Both the position numbers and the translations under genes were made by a program. Positions 1-9,644 of a DNA stretch of 64,000 nt are shown in pieces (the stretch's first letter is position 1; every line of letters begins with the position of its first letter). The notes under the pieces are model-generated. The model worked only from the letters and a program-made list of their open reading frames with translations, searched no databases and had not been told where the DNA came from. This stretch comes from Zygnema cylindricum (lineage: Eukaryota > Streptophyta > Zygnematophyceae > Zygnematales > Zygnemataceae). Where the stretch lies: contig JBBHKE010003319.1 in assembly GCA_037447655.1 (NCBI GenBank), positions 124,001-188,000 on the forward strand, in the 5' to 3' direction.

Positions 1-539
1 ACTGTTCAAAAATAGTGTAATTGACGCTATATCTGTAATAATAAAAAAAAACCAAGCATAGTTTCTTTCAATTTTAGTTTCGAGTGTCAAAATTTTAGGG
101 AGTGAAATAGTATTATCAACAGTATAAGCAATTCGCGGTCCAATTATCAATTATCAATTTCATCACTCCAATTATCAATGTAAACTTCAATTTCACTCTT
201 AATGTCAAAATTTTCTTCAATTATTCAAACCGAAAATAGACAGGCGCTTTCTCTTCCAATTCGGAATCCGCAATAAATAAGAAATCATGAATTTTTCTCT
301 CCTCGTAAAAATCAAATTTTTCTCTCAATTTTCATCTCCTCTCATTGAATAAATACGAATCAAAAAATAATAGTCCGTCGTCGGTATCATTTCCAAACTC
401 AGAATAATTTCCAAAATTCAACACGGCCGCGGCTTACACTGCGATCACCTCAATCGCCTCTTTTGCGATCTCTTCCACCACCAATATAGTTTAACAAAAT
501 ATTTAAGAAAATGTTCTCAATTTTGTTTTTAAATGTCAC
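1..539. other. AT-rich stretch without a recognisable gene
   Basis: No open frame with recognisable content was seen. The stretch is AT-rich and lies downstream (minus strand) of a decayed copia gag, so it may be further degraded internal retroelement sequence. That is inference from position only. Confidence 0.4.
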
Positions 540-900
540 CTCTCCTCCTCGGAATTCCAAGTAAAACTTTCCCCTTCTCTTTCTTCACATACTCGTCTCC
601 TCCACTATCATCTCCATCTCCATCAAAATAGGAATATGACGATTCCGGCGGATGATTCTATCACTTTCCTCCTCTTGATTCAGATAGCAACCGGGCATCA
701 ATATACAACATCAATTTGTCGAACATCTTCGGAAATTGATCTTCCAAATTACCCGGGACTCCATCAATCCGAGATTCTTCCTCAAATAAAACACACAAAA
801 AACTGAAAGGTTTCTCCGAACGAACGTCGAAGCCGCCAGGAGGGAAGGAGTACTCTTCTTCCTTCCTCCTTCCGAGAGAATAATCTCTCTCTACCTCCAC
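540..900 (-). pseudogene. Degraded copia gag N-terminal fragment (element K)
   Basis: A 79-codon frame (661-900) and its in-frame continuation past a stop resemble the Gag N-terminus of element L at 46.1-47.3 kb. Shared features are a charged, Asp/Glu-rich region with a helix of the type FDKLMLYIDARLLSE (compare FDKLLILMEQRFSDIERK in L), then an acidic DGDGDDSGG-like stretch and a Lys-rich stretch ending before the capsid-like domain. It lies just downstream, on the minus strand, of a PBS and an LTR, as gag should. It is broken by stops and the rest of the element is missing. Family assignment is by eye from the shared layout. Confidence 0.5.
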
Positions 901-1138
901 TTCATCCCTACTTTTTTTTTTGTTTCAAACCGGAATTAGAATCCCATTTCTCCTCTTTTTCTTCTTCATAAATTTCACCAACTCATCCACAGAATTTTGT
1001 AGCCGAACATCCGAATTGCAAATTTCTCCAAACTTGAAAAGGTATGGCGGAAAGAACCTTCAATCTAAGAACCTTCGAAACTGAATTCACTCTTTCCTCC
1101 TCATTGCTTACTCGTCTCAATTAACTGAAGCATAACTT

Positions 1139-1150
1139 GCTCCAATACCA
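1139..1150 (-). other. Primer binding site, initiator tRNA-Met 3' end type (element K)
   Basis: On the minus strand it reads TGGTATTGGAGC, one base from the common plant copia PBS TGGTATCNGAGC, which is complementary to the 3' end of initiator tRNA-Met. It lies a few bases inside the LTR end at 1156 and upstream of the gag remnant. Confidence 0.65.
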
Positions 1151-1155
1151 ATTAT

Positions 1156-2097
1156 TGAATCTTAAAATAAATAACCCACTCAAAATAAATGCTAAAAAAA
1201 CATTCACTCTAAATAAATTCACATATGATAAAACATTACACAGCGGAAGCTCATAAAATATTAGAGGATAATCGGCCAAAAGAATTATGTATTTTTGGCC
1301 GAAGCCTCTTTACATCAACTCTTCTCTCCTCTTCATCTCTCTTCAAAGATAAACTCTACACTCTTAAAAGATCACTCAAGAATGATCACACTCCCTAAAA
1401 CCTCATTCTCTAAATGGACCACTAAGGATCCGCAACACCTCTTAATTGACCACAAAGGATCTTCACCTCTCTCTTTTAATTAACCACGAATGATCTTTAG
1501 CTCTCTCTCTTAATTGATCACAAAGGATCTTCCCCTCAGTTGCAGTATGCTGCCTAAATACTCTGCTGCCTAAATACTCTGCTACTCTGCACTAGCAGAT
1601 AATAAGGTAAAACAACCAAGACTAGCATGACGACAAACTCTGTCCTGTCGCAGCTAACTATAGCACACTGCAGGGAAATTACCACGAAGGCACACATGCT
1701 TTCTCCCTTCGAAACGAAAACTCCAAACGTGAACTTTAACACGTGTCGTGTGTACATACGAAATAAGGTACCTGCAGAACGAAACGAAAACACCTGTACA
1801 AAAACAAAAGTGACGTGAAACGAAATCGTACGTTTCGGCGCCAAACAACAATACTCCAAAAGGACAAAACTCCAAACGTACACAAAATGTGTACTCTCGA
1901 ATCGAAACCGAACGCTTCAAACGCCAACCTGATTTATAAGTGACGTCCAACTCAAACTGTCACAAATCCACCTGTGCGAAGTACTCGCTCCAAATATCTT
2001 CAAACAAATACAAAGGTGGGAATCGAAGTTGACCGCTTCATACGCAAACGCGATATACATTGCGGTTCACTGAAGTGTCACTTCGCGCGATTCAACA
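1156..2097 (-). repeat. LTR of element K (minus orientation)
   Basis: The inner end is fixed by the adjacent PBS. The inner part shares the order of motifs seen at 47.3 kb (CGGAAGC, then a TTGGCC block, then GGCCGAAGCCT and a CTCTTC-rich stretch), so K and L are one family. The outer end is placed at 2097, where the minus strand starts TGTTGAATCGCG; this end is a guess from the TG start. Copies of CGAAACG and ACGAAA motifs recur between 1710 and 1900. Confidence 0.5.
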
Positions 2098-2275
2098 ATG
2101 AATCTGACATATCTTTATATAATAATTTTTTAAGATCGATTAATATTTGAAAATATATGAAAAGAAAAACAATCTAAACAAAGAAAATTTACCTTGACCA
2201 GCAAATAATTTGTTTGTCTCGAAGGTGGTGGTGGGAATGAAGCCGTGGCTAACCATTTTCTTTTTGTAAAAAATA

Positions 2276-2385
2276 ATGGTTTCGCTCTTTCTTTCTTTTT
2301 CCTCCTTTTTCTCCTCTTTTTTCTCCTTTTTTTTCTCCTTCTTTTTCTTTTATTTTTTCTCCTTTTTACCTTCCTTTTCACAATC
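2276..2385. repeat. Pyrimidine (TTTCTCC) low-complexity tract
   Basis: About 110 bases of almost pure T and C. The Leu/Phe-rich frames read across it, and the Lys/Arg-rich frames on the other strand, are artefacts of composition. Confidence 0.85.
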
Positions 2386-2458
2386 AGGTCCTCTAGTAAA
2401 AAAACCTTTCTCAGCATTTTGGTTGTCACGTAAGGACATTTTTTGCCTTGGAGGAGAT

Positions 2459-2468
2459 NNNNNNNNNN
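2459..2468. other. Ten-base run of N (assembly gap)
   Basis: Ten undetermined bases. Sequence either side reads on without obvious duplication, so the true gap length is unknown. Confidence 0.98.
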
Positions 2469-2859
2469 TGCCCTAATAAAGCCGCCTAAGCGTCGGTGGG
2501 ACCGCCTTCCGTGTACCGGGAACGCTGCACATGCGTGTAAGCGCGTGCGAGTAGCATTAAAAAAAAATGAAAATGTGCGCCGGGTAAAAATGTGCAAGTC
2601 AGAAGCTCTTAACAGGAGGGACACGTTCCAGAATTGTTTGACATCCTAATCCCATTGGAAGGTAGTCCGCAAGGGTCATTAGCATGCTTGTGCAAAATTT
2701 TGTCCTTTTGGAAATGATGATTATTCCTGGGCGGCTCAAAAGGTCCTACGTGGTACCAATCGCAATCTAACACCTCATTCACTGGCACGACCTGATGGAA
2801 GGGTGCTACAAATTTTACTCCCAATAAACGTGTTCGTACGATTACTGGGAACGCCTGAT

Positions 2860-3130
2860 GGAAGGTTACCCTAATCCTACAGTTTGTTAAGACCTTGCAC
2901 AGGGAGGACAATTCTCGAAGACTGAACGTGTAAAAATGGGCCGCGTGTAAAAGTAAAAAAAAATTACGATGAGCGTGCGCGAATGTGCGTACACGTCGCA
3001 AGGGCCATGTGCCTTCCGCCAGGGTGGCTGCGAATCCGCCGAAATAATCCCGTCACGCTCCCACCATCAGAGTTCACCGCCACCTTTTTGTCGTCCGTTT
3101 TGAAATTTTGGGTAGTACATTTAATGCCCT
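2860..3130 (+). repeat. Module Z, copy 1 (left arm of foldback)
   Basis: Contains the ordered blocks GGACAATTCTCGAAGACTGA, a GTGCGTACACGTCGCAAGG-like block, GCCATGTGCCTTCCGCC, a TCCCGTCA-GCTCCCACCA block and TTTTGAAATTTTGGGTAG. The same order recurs inverted near 4.2-4.45 kb and in direct orientation near 5.3-5.5 kb and 6.2-6.37 kb. No protein is encoded. Confidence 0.75.
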
Positions 3131-3151
3131 TTGTACTACTGTAGTCATTAA

Positions 3152-3697
3152 CTACGCCAATCGCTATTATCGTATAAGAATTATTACAGTGGTGTACGAT
3201 AATTAAGAATTTGAAATTTTTGAAAAAAACATACATTCTAATTGTTCAATAATGTTAATTTGGGTCTTTGAAAAAAATAAATGTCGGTCGCAAACATGCT
3301 TACACTAATATAGGTATTTGTACAAAATTTGAAAAATAGTACACAAATCGTACGTTCACACAGTCCGAAACGTGGTTGTTGGACGAACATGTGCGAACTT
3401 GATATTTGACAACCCGATTTCATCCCCTTTTTAGAGCGCATATCCTCATGCGTCCGCGGTTACTAAAACTCATTAATTATACTTTTTCACTTAAAAAAGT
3501 ACAATTTTGCACTGTATGACACTGACCCTACACCACACTATTTAAACGACAACGTACTTTCATTTTGTACGGTACTTGGAAAATAACCCTAAATGGCGTA
3601 CAGAAAAAAATAGAATAAGCTAGGCTAAAGGCGAATAAAAAATAAAAAAAGCGGGACGGAATTAGCGTACACTACGCTAATAGCGATTAGCGGTGTA
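3152..3697. mobile_element. MITE-like insertion with CGCTATTA terminal inverted repeats
   Basis: The left end reads CGCCAATCGCTATTA and the right end TAATAGCGATTAGCGG, an inverted pair with one mismatch. It interrupts the left foldback arm: the right arm is colinear across the point (compare 4145-4200). The interior is non-coding, AT-rich and contains a GTAC dyad at 3554-3575. The target duplication is unclear. A second element with similar ends lies at 48.0-48.2 kb. Confidence 0.6.
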
Positions 3698-4180
3698 CCT
3701 CCGTCGGTACAGATATTATCTCCGCTGGTACAAATATTGCGTTCAAACATTGCATTCGAAGATTCTTTCAAGATTTTAAGCATCAAATATTAACCTACAT
3801 GTTACCAACCAGAATGAGCCACGCAAATAAACTACTCGACCTAATGGAAGAAAGGCACGTCCTTCAATAAAATTTTCCCTACAATTACTGAAGCGCATAA
3901 TGGAAGGCCACCCGAAAGGAGGACGTCCATTAGGCATCATAGTAACTGTACGAAAAATTTTACTGAAGGGCTTGCCTTCCATTAGGTCGCGATAGTAAAC
4001 CACTTTTTTTATAAGTGGCTCATTTTGGTTGGTAACACGTAGGTTAATACTAGATGCTTAATATCTTGAAATAATATTAAAATGCAAAGTCTAAACGCAA
4101 TATCTGTACGAGCGAAGGTAATATCTATACCCGCGGAGGAAATATCTGTACCGTCGGAGGTAATTAATGAGTCGTACAGA
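3698..4180. repeat. Foldback centre: inverted repeat around about 3935
   Basis: The block with GATATTATCTCCGCTGGTAC, ATTGCATTC, a TTTCAAGATTTTAA stretch, CCAACCAGAATGAGCCA and CCTAATGGAAG on the left is repeated as its reverse complement on the right (GGCTCATTTTGGTTGG and so on). The innermost CCTAATGGAAG / CTTCCATTAGG copies meet near 3935. The arms could pair into a hairpin of roughly 240 bp per arm, or more if module Z copies 1 and 2 are included. Confidence 0.75.
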
Positions 4181-4189
4181 GGGGCATTA

Positions 4190-4640
4190 AATGTACTACC
4201 CAAAGTCTCAAAACGCAACAACAAAAAGGTGGCACCACACTTTGATGGTGGGAAGGTAACGGGGTAATCTCGGCGAATTCACAGCCACCGTGGCGCAAGG
4301 CACATGGCCTTTGCAACGTGTACGCACATATGTGCGCACTCTTCGTGGAATATTTTTACCTTTTCCAAGCGACCTATTTTTACACGTTGTGTTTTCAAGA
4401 ACTGTCCTCCTTGTGCACAGTCGTAACAAACTGTAGGGTTAGTGATGTGGTGTCTCGGATAAAATGTGTAACAGCGTCCGACTGTCCGATTTTACGCCTA
4501 TAACCTTGGACATTTTATAGTAATGATGTTTTCCTTGAAAAAAAAAAAATTGTACAAACCAATACGAAACTGTACTGCCGTCAATAAAAAACCCCACTTT
4601 TTTGCTAATGGAAGTCCACTCTAAGTCAGTTTTTCTTCGT
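4190..4640 (-). repeat. Module Z, copy 2 (inverted)
   Basis: Reverse complement of the module Z blocks: CAAGGCACATGGC, CGTGTACGCACATATGTGCGC, TTTTCAAGAACTGTCCTCC, then the GGCGTAAAATCGGAC side and the poly-T / AAGGAAAACATCATTA block that also occurs at 5.16-5.24 kb. It completes the right arm of the foldback. Confidence 0.75.
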
Positions 4641-5094
4641 TCACACGTGTTAGCTTATCAACCAGAAGGGTATAATGGAAAGATGAGATCCTCAAGTCAA
4701 ACGGCAAAATCCTTGGATCGTCGATGTAATGCTGATACGTACCAAAAAGTCATAGCAAGCGACGACTTTGACCTTTCTTTGCAAGGCCATGCCTTAAAAT
4801 GTTGGCTCAATTAAAGTACTCGACAAATGTTATGTATCTTTTTGTTGTACGTGAGCGGTAACCGTCGCTTACACACCTTACAAGAATAAAGAAAGCGTAA
4901 CAGACAAATATTTTTGTGAATACCATACTTTTTTTTTGGAGGAAAAGAGAAGTAGTAGTCTTGCAAAACATGTGACAATACCATGTGACAAAGGCGAGAT
5001 CTTCGTTGACGTTAGCGATTCCATACCGTACATATAAAGACCAATATAGCCAACGTGGCAATTAGAGTAGACCGCAAAACCTAAGGGGATGTTT

Positions 5095-5860
5095 TAGATG
5101 AACATTAGGGTGGCCTTCCATTTGCGGAAAAAGTGGTGTTGTTTATTGAGGGCCGTAACGTTTTGTACAGGTTCGTACTTTTTTTTTTTCCCAAGAAAAA
5201 CATCATTACGGGAAATTGTCCAATATTGTAGGCGTAAATTATGATTGTCGGGTGCCATAACAATTCTTATCCGAAAAGCCACGTCACCAACCCTACTGTC
5301 TTTGAGGACCGTGCACAGTGAGGACAATTCTCAAAGACTGAACATGTAAATATGGGCCACGTGGAAAAGGAAAATAAAATCTTCGATGAGTGCGCGCTTA
5401 TGTGCATACACGTTGCATGGGCCATGAGCCTTCGAATCCGCCAAATTATCCCGTCAAGCTCCCACCAACACATTTTGCCACCGCCTTTTTGCATTCCGTT
5501 TTGAAATTTTGGGTAGAAGACCGCCCAGTCTTTTAGTGTTACGCACCTTGTAGCTGGCTTTTAAAGCTTCGTAGACGCCCTCTCTATGAATCATTAATTG
5601 CCTCCGTTTGTAGAGATATTATCTCCGCTGGTACAGATACTACCTCCGCTCGTATCGATATTGCGCAGACATTGCATTCAAAGATTCTTTCAAGATTTTA
5701 ATCATCGAATATAAACCTACGTATAACCAACCAGAATGAGCCACGCAAATAAAAAGTGGTTTAGTAACGCAACCTAATGGAAGACACGCCCTTCATTAAA
5801 CTTTTCCGTACAATTACTGAAACGCCTAATGGAAGGCAACCCTTAGTCAATATAATACAT
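5095..5860 (+). repeat. Module Z, copy 3 (direct, longest)
   Basis: The longest colinear copy. It starts at CATTAGGGTGGCCTTCCATT, passes the GAAAAACATCATTAC block, the GTGCACAGTGAGGACAATTC block and the GTGCATACACGTTGCA-like block, then GATATTATCTCCGCTGGTAC, and ends in CCTAATGGAAG copies. It shows that the parts of copies 1 and 2 are one mobile or duplicating unit of roughly 0.75 kb. No frame over 80 codons is convincing. Confidence 0.7.
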
Positions 5861-5989
5861 TCTAGTATTCGTAGCTTTAAGAAAGCTTTCAAATAAAGTC
5901 CACGTTTTCGCCAAGATGCTTTAATTTTAGCAGCTTGGCCGCTGTTGAAATTGAAATATGACGATTTTTTTTGTCAAGCCGTATTTTCA

Positions 5990-6370
5990 TTAGGAAAAAA
6001 ATGGGGTTGTTTACTGAGGGCCGTAGTGTTTTGTACCATTCCATAATCCTTTTTTTAATTTTTAGGAAATTTTTAGGAAAAACATCTTTACTGAAGAATC
6101 TCCAAGGTTATGGGCGTTAAGATTAAATATTAGATGCTCTGCCTTTTTAATCCGAGACGCCATCTCGCGAAATCTTAAGTGTGTGGCTAATGTTGTCAAA
6201 GTGGACACTACGCACACACTAGACGTCTAAAATTAGGAAAAAAGAAATAAATCCACGAAGAAAGCCTTATAAGGTGCATACACGTCGTATAAGCCATGTG
6301 CCTTCCGCCGAGGTGGATGTGAGTCCACCAAAATTATCCCATCAAGCTCCCACCGCCTTTGTTGTTCTGT
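5990..6370 (+). repeat. Module Z, copy 4 (direct, diverged)
   Basis: Begins CATTAGGAAAAAAATGGGG, keeps the GAAAAACATCTTTACTG, GGTGCATACACGTCGTA and GCCATGTGCCTTCCGCC blocks and ends at GCTCCCACCGCC. It is more diverged than copies 1-3 and carries an insertion in its middle. Confidence 0.6.
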
Positions 6371-6379
6371 CTAAAGAGG

Positions 6380-7718
6380 TATAGACACTTTTTAAATCTG
6401 ATGTATATTGTGATGCAATGCGTGACGCGAGCCATGCAACAACATCATTGTGTGAGACGATTAATTTACAATAATAATGTTGAATTCAATACTTGGTATC
6501 ATATGTGATAGGAGATTCTTTCTTTTGACAAAAAAGTTAACAACATTCAAATTTGAACATTGGGCTCTTTTTTAATATGATCGTTGAAAAAAAAACGATA
6601 TTAGTTCATTTTTGCTTAAACTACAAACTCCAATTAAAACTATGTTTTTGGAGGTTGAAACACGACATTTTAATGTAGTTGTGCTTTTTTATTTTTTTGT
6701 AATTTTTTTTTACCTTTTCTTCCTCATGGAAATTATATGGAGAAAAATCTTTTCGACACAAAAAAATGACGCGTACAAGTCGTCTATCTAAAGACTGAAT
6801 TTAAAAAGCGTAAGTTGAAATTACCATTGTTAACTTGGGATCACCGTGGCAGAGATCTTTGAGAAGCCAAACTTGACAAAGTAGTTTGTATGATTACTCT
6901 TGTTTTTTGTGGTTCCATATGTTCTACAAATAATGGAGATGTTGAAAGATTGAGATATGCATTTCAAACAACAAATCCTCATGATATATATGTTATGAGG
7001 CTCCACACTTAACGTGAATGTCCTTTGCACTTAATTTTTTGGTCCGATAGTCGATAAATTACTGAGTTTTCACCTATATAGAGTTTCATTTTCATCAAAA
7101 AGTAGAGTGAGTTCCATTTTTTGTAAAACATTTTTTGAGAAAACACTAATCAACGCATAATGAGAGGGACAAAAAGGTTATGCCACAATGAAGCCAGGAA
7201 CTGGTAGAAATATTCTTAAAATATTGCTTAAGACTTGCTCGAGAGTTAAATTGCAAATTGATTGAAGAAAGTTAACAAATAAGTGGTTTGTGAGAAAAAG
7301 GTTGAGGAACAAAAAAACTCTCTTGATTAATTAGTGGAGGAACCTTTTTTAGAGTTATGAACAAATAATGGTACTTGAAGATTGTTACTATGTGAGTGAC
7401 CTTTGTGACGGTTGGCACGTGCGTGAAGAAGACTTCCATTTTGTGATTGTGGATTAGCAGAACAACTGTTGACTCAATTTTGCAAATACACGCTAAATGT
7501 ACCAAATCATGTCACATTTTTCCGTTGTCATTAAGTTGGAGCCACATATTGAAATTCATCTTAATTTACATAAGAAGTAATGGTTCACTCAAATACCTAA
7601 AGCATATGCATGCACATATATACATATAAACATATTGACATATACAAATATATGTAAACATGTTTATTTGTATACATATAACGATAAAAACAATTAATGG
7701 TGTAGTTTAACGCGTTAT
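6380..7718. other. AT-rich interval with no supported gene
   Basis: Only short frames (under 80 codons) on both strands, none with a recognisable motif. A CATATA/TATACA-rich microsatellite lies at about 7605-7680. It could be unique spacer or an old, unrecognisable repeat. Confidence 0.5.
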
Positions 7719-8355
7719 TGTTGAAATCTGTGAAGTATTTTCTAGGTTTGAATTGTTGAGTAGAAAAACAAAAGGGAAAGCGCAAGCAGTCTGCCTCCAC
7801 CCCTCTCTCTATCCCCCATACTTGTTGTAGTCACTGAAGGAGAGAGAGAGAGTAGTGGAGCCATGGCTGCCTCAGCTTTATTAGGCAAGACTAAAGAGTG
7901 CCTTTAAGTCACTCTCAACAAAAGGTTGAGTCTGGCATGACTCCAACCTCCAACTGGCAAAGCGTGGCATAGCCATCTGCTATAACCAGTTTGTCGTAGA
8001 AGTTCGCTAGAATACATAGGGTGTGATTTCTACTTAAGGTGTGTTACGTGCTCTAAACCGATTAACGAAAATATAAATACAAGGACATAAAACTAATAAA
8101 ATACGGTGCGAACATGATTCCACACCAAACAAATGAATCGCACATTTGTTTCGACTGCTGAGAAAACATTTTGGTTTTTATCCAACGGCGCACATCATCG
8201 CGGAGATCCTGGAGTAGTCATTTTGGCCATTTTGTTACGTGGCCTGACTTGGCGCCACGTGGAGAGAAAACATTTGGTCGCAGGAATTCCAAAGAACCAT
8301 GACAAGCAAAAGAGGGGAAGGAAGTAAGCTGAACATTGGTCGTACAAAAGGTACA
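7719..8355 (+). repeat. Truncated copia LTR, family I
   Basis: Starts TGTTGAAATC followed by GTATTTTCTAGGTTTG, the start shared with the LTRs of elements A and B. It then has CATACTTGTTGTAGTCACTG, GCCATGGCTGCC, an antisense tRNA-like segment and a GGCGCCACGTGGAGAG G-box. It stops at 8355, where another LTR begins with TGTTG, so the R/U5 half is missing. Confidence 0.75.
7927..8000 (-). other. tRNA-like sequence in family I LTR (antisense to LTR)
   Basis: Reads on the minus strand as the homologue of the better preserved copies at 18596 and 23981 in element B: a D-loop-like CTGGTTATAGC followed about 40 bases on by a decayed B-box (GGAGTCATGCC). It is degenerate and not a functional tRNA. Confidence 0.5.
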
Positions 8356-9060
8356 TGTTGATATTTGAGTATTTTCTAGGTTTATTTTAGGATAGGAAAA
8401 AGTAGAGGCAGTCTGCCTCTGACTCTCTTCTCCAAGCCGCCACACTTGTTGTAGTCAATGAAGGCTGGATAGGGAGCTAGAGCTATGGCTGCCTAAGCTC
8501 TCCAAAGAGACAGGGTAGATAACTCTAGGTTTACTATAAAGGTATTTGACGGACCCATGATTTGATCCTGGTACCTACCGTCTGTGAAACAACCCGAAGC
8601 AGTTAGCTATATCTGTTTAGTCAAGGATTAGTACTAGAACATAATGAGTTTGATAGAAATTAAAATAGTTACTCGTAGGGTTTTTCAATTTATTCGATTA
8701 AGGTTTATAGGGCATAGAAACAGGTGTACTTTAAGTACCGGAAGAAACAAATAGTAGGAATATTTGTTTTGACGGTCTAGATACAATTCCGATTTGAATC
8801 GACGGCCGTGGTGCGAGCCGAGATTCCGCATTAGATGACGTGGCATTTTCAGGCACCGCCACTCTGGATGACACGTGGGAAGTTTTTTGACGTTCGTAGG
8901 ATATCCGGAATAAAAGATGACAACTTCGGATGCGACAAATGTCACATTTAGGCAATGTCGTATAAGGACCGTAAATAAAGTACTCCGGCGTATGTACTTT
9001 CTTGTACGGTACATTAGTATGATTGGTCCGTACCTTGTAACTCGTACATTTTTATGATTA
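8356..9060 (+). repeat. Copia LTR 5' portion, subfamily related to element G's leader
   Basis: Starts TGTTGATATTTGAG then TATTTTCTAGGTTT, GCAGTCTGCCTCTGACTC, CACACTTGTTGTAGTCA and GCTATGGCTGCC. A second antisense tRNA-like segment lies at 8548-8620. A GTAC dyad (8994-9012) is followed by GATTGG at 9019-9024, as in other LTRs here. It abuts the preceding LTR at the TG start, so it probably inserted there. Confidence 0.6.
8548..8620 (-). other. tRNA-like sequence (antisense to LTR), GGATCAAATCA B-box
   Basis: On the minus strand it contains CAGGATCAAATCATGGG followed by GTCCGTC, like a T-arm plus 3' acceptor strand. A homologous copy at 15712-15771 keeps CGAGATCAAGTCCTGGG. A 5' GACAGAC/GACGGAC close by can pair with GTCCGTC. 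Confidence 0.5.
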
Positions 9061-9644
9061 GTTCCGTGTGACGTAAAATTTCAACAGCCAACATGGACTG
9101 ACCACCGTTGAAATTAAACGGTCAACAAAGATTAGTTCGAGAAGTCAAAATGACACGTGGCATCATCCAATAGGATTCATGCGAAGAAATGGACAGAACG
9201 ACGATGACTTTTTTCGCCGTGTGGCAGACCAAGAGTGGTGTCGCGTTATTTTGTACATAAAGTACGGCGGCTACTATACTTTAGATGTACATTATGTAGT
9301 GTGCGATAATATGATTGGTCTAGAGGGGTTATGAGGGGTTTTTTAGGACTTAGATATTTTTCGGTAGGTAGCCGCCTTAAAGTGTTTGCCTGCCAGGGTG
9401 GCTGCATTTCTAAGGGAAAATCAAAGTGGAGAATGTTATCCAAAACTCCTATTCTAACTTTGTATTTTGTGGTGGAACTAAGCACATACAAAGTCTTATT
9501 TCACCAGGGGTGAAGCTGTAATGGGGTTCTGATTGTCAAGGGGTCAATCATTTGGGTTTATATTAACTTGGAGTCGGCACTATCTAGATTAGCTTCCTTT
9601 GGACCTGCGAATTCTGTGTGGCAATGGAGCCTTTAGAATTTCAT
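9061..9644 (+). repeat. LTR-derived mosaic (R/U5-like)
   Basis: A second GTAC cluster with GATTGG lies at 9250-9330. It is followed by GCCTGCCAGGGTGGCTGC and CTATCTAGATTAGCTTCC, which resemble the U5 ends of families I and II. Boundaries cannot be set. No gene. Confidence 0.4.

Noticed and set aside
1554-1950. Overlapping 98-109 codon minus frames and plus frames in the K LTR
   Set aside because: They lie in LTR sequence, overlap each other in several frames and show no domain.
2130-2624. 164-codon minus-strand Lys/Arg-rich frame and Leu/Phe-rich plus-strand frames
   Set aside because: They span a T/C tract and the N gap; composition explains them.
7272-7505. 77-codon minus frame near 7.3 kb as a transposase or host gene
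   Set aside because: No motif, no neighbouring exons, AT-rich; cannot be supported.
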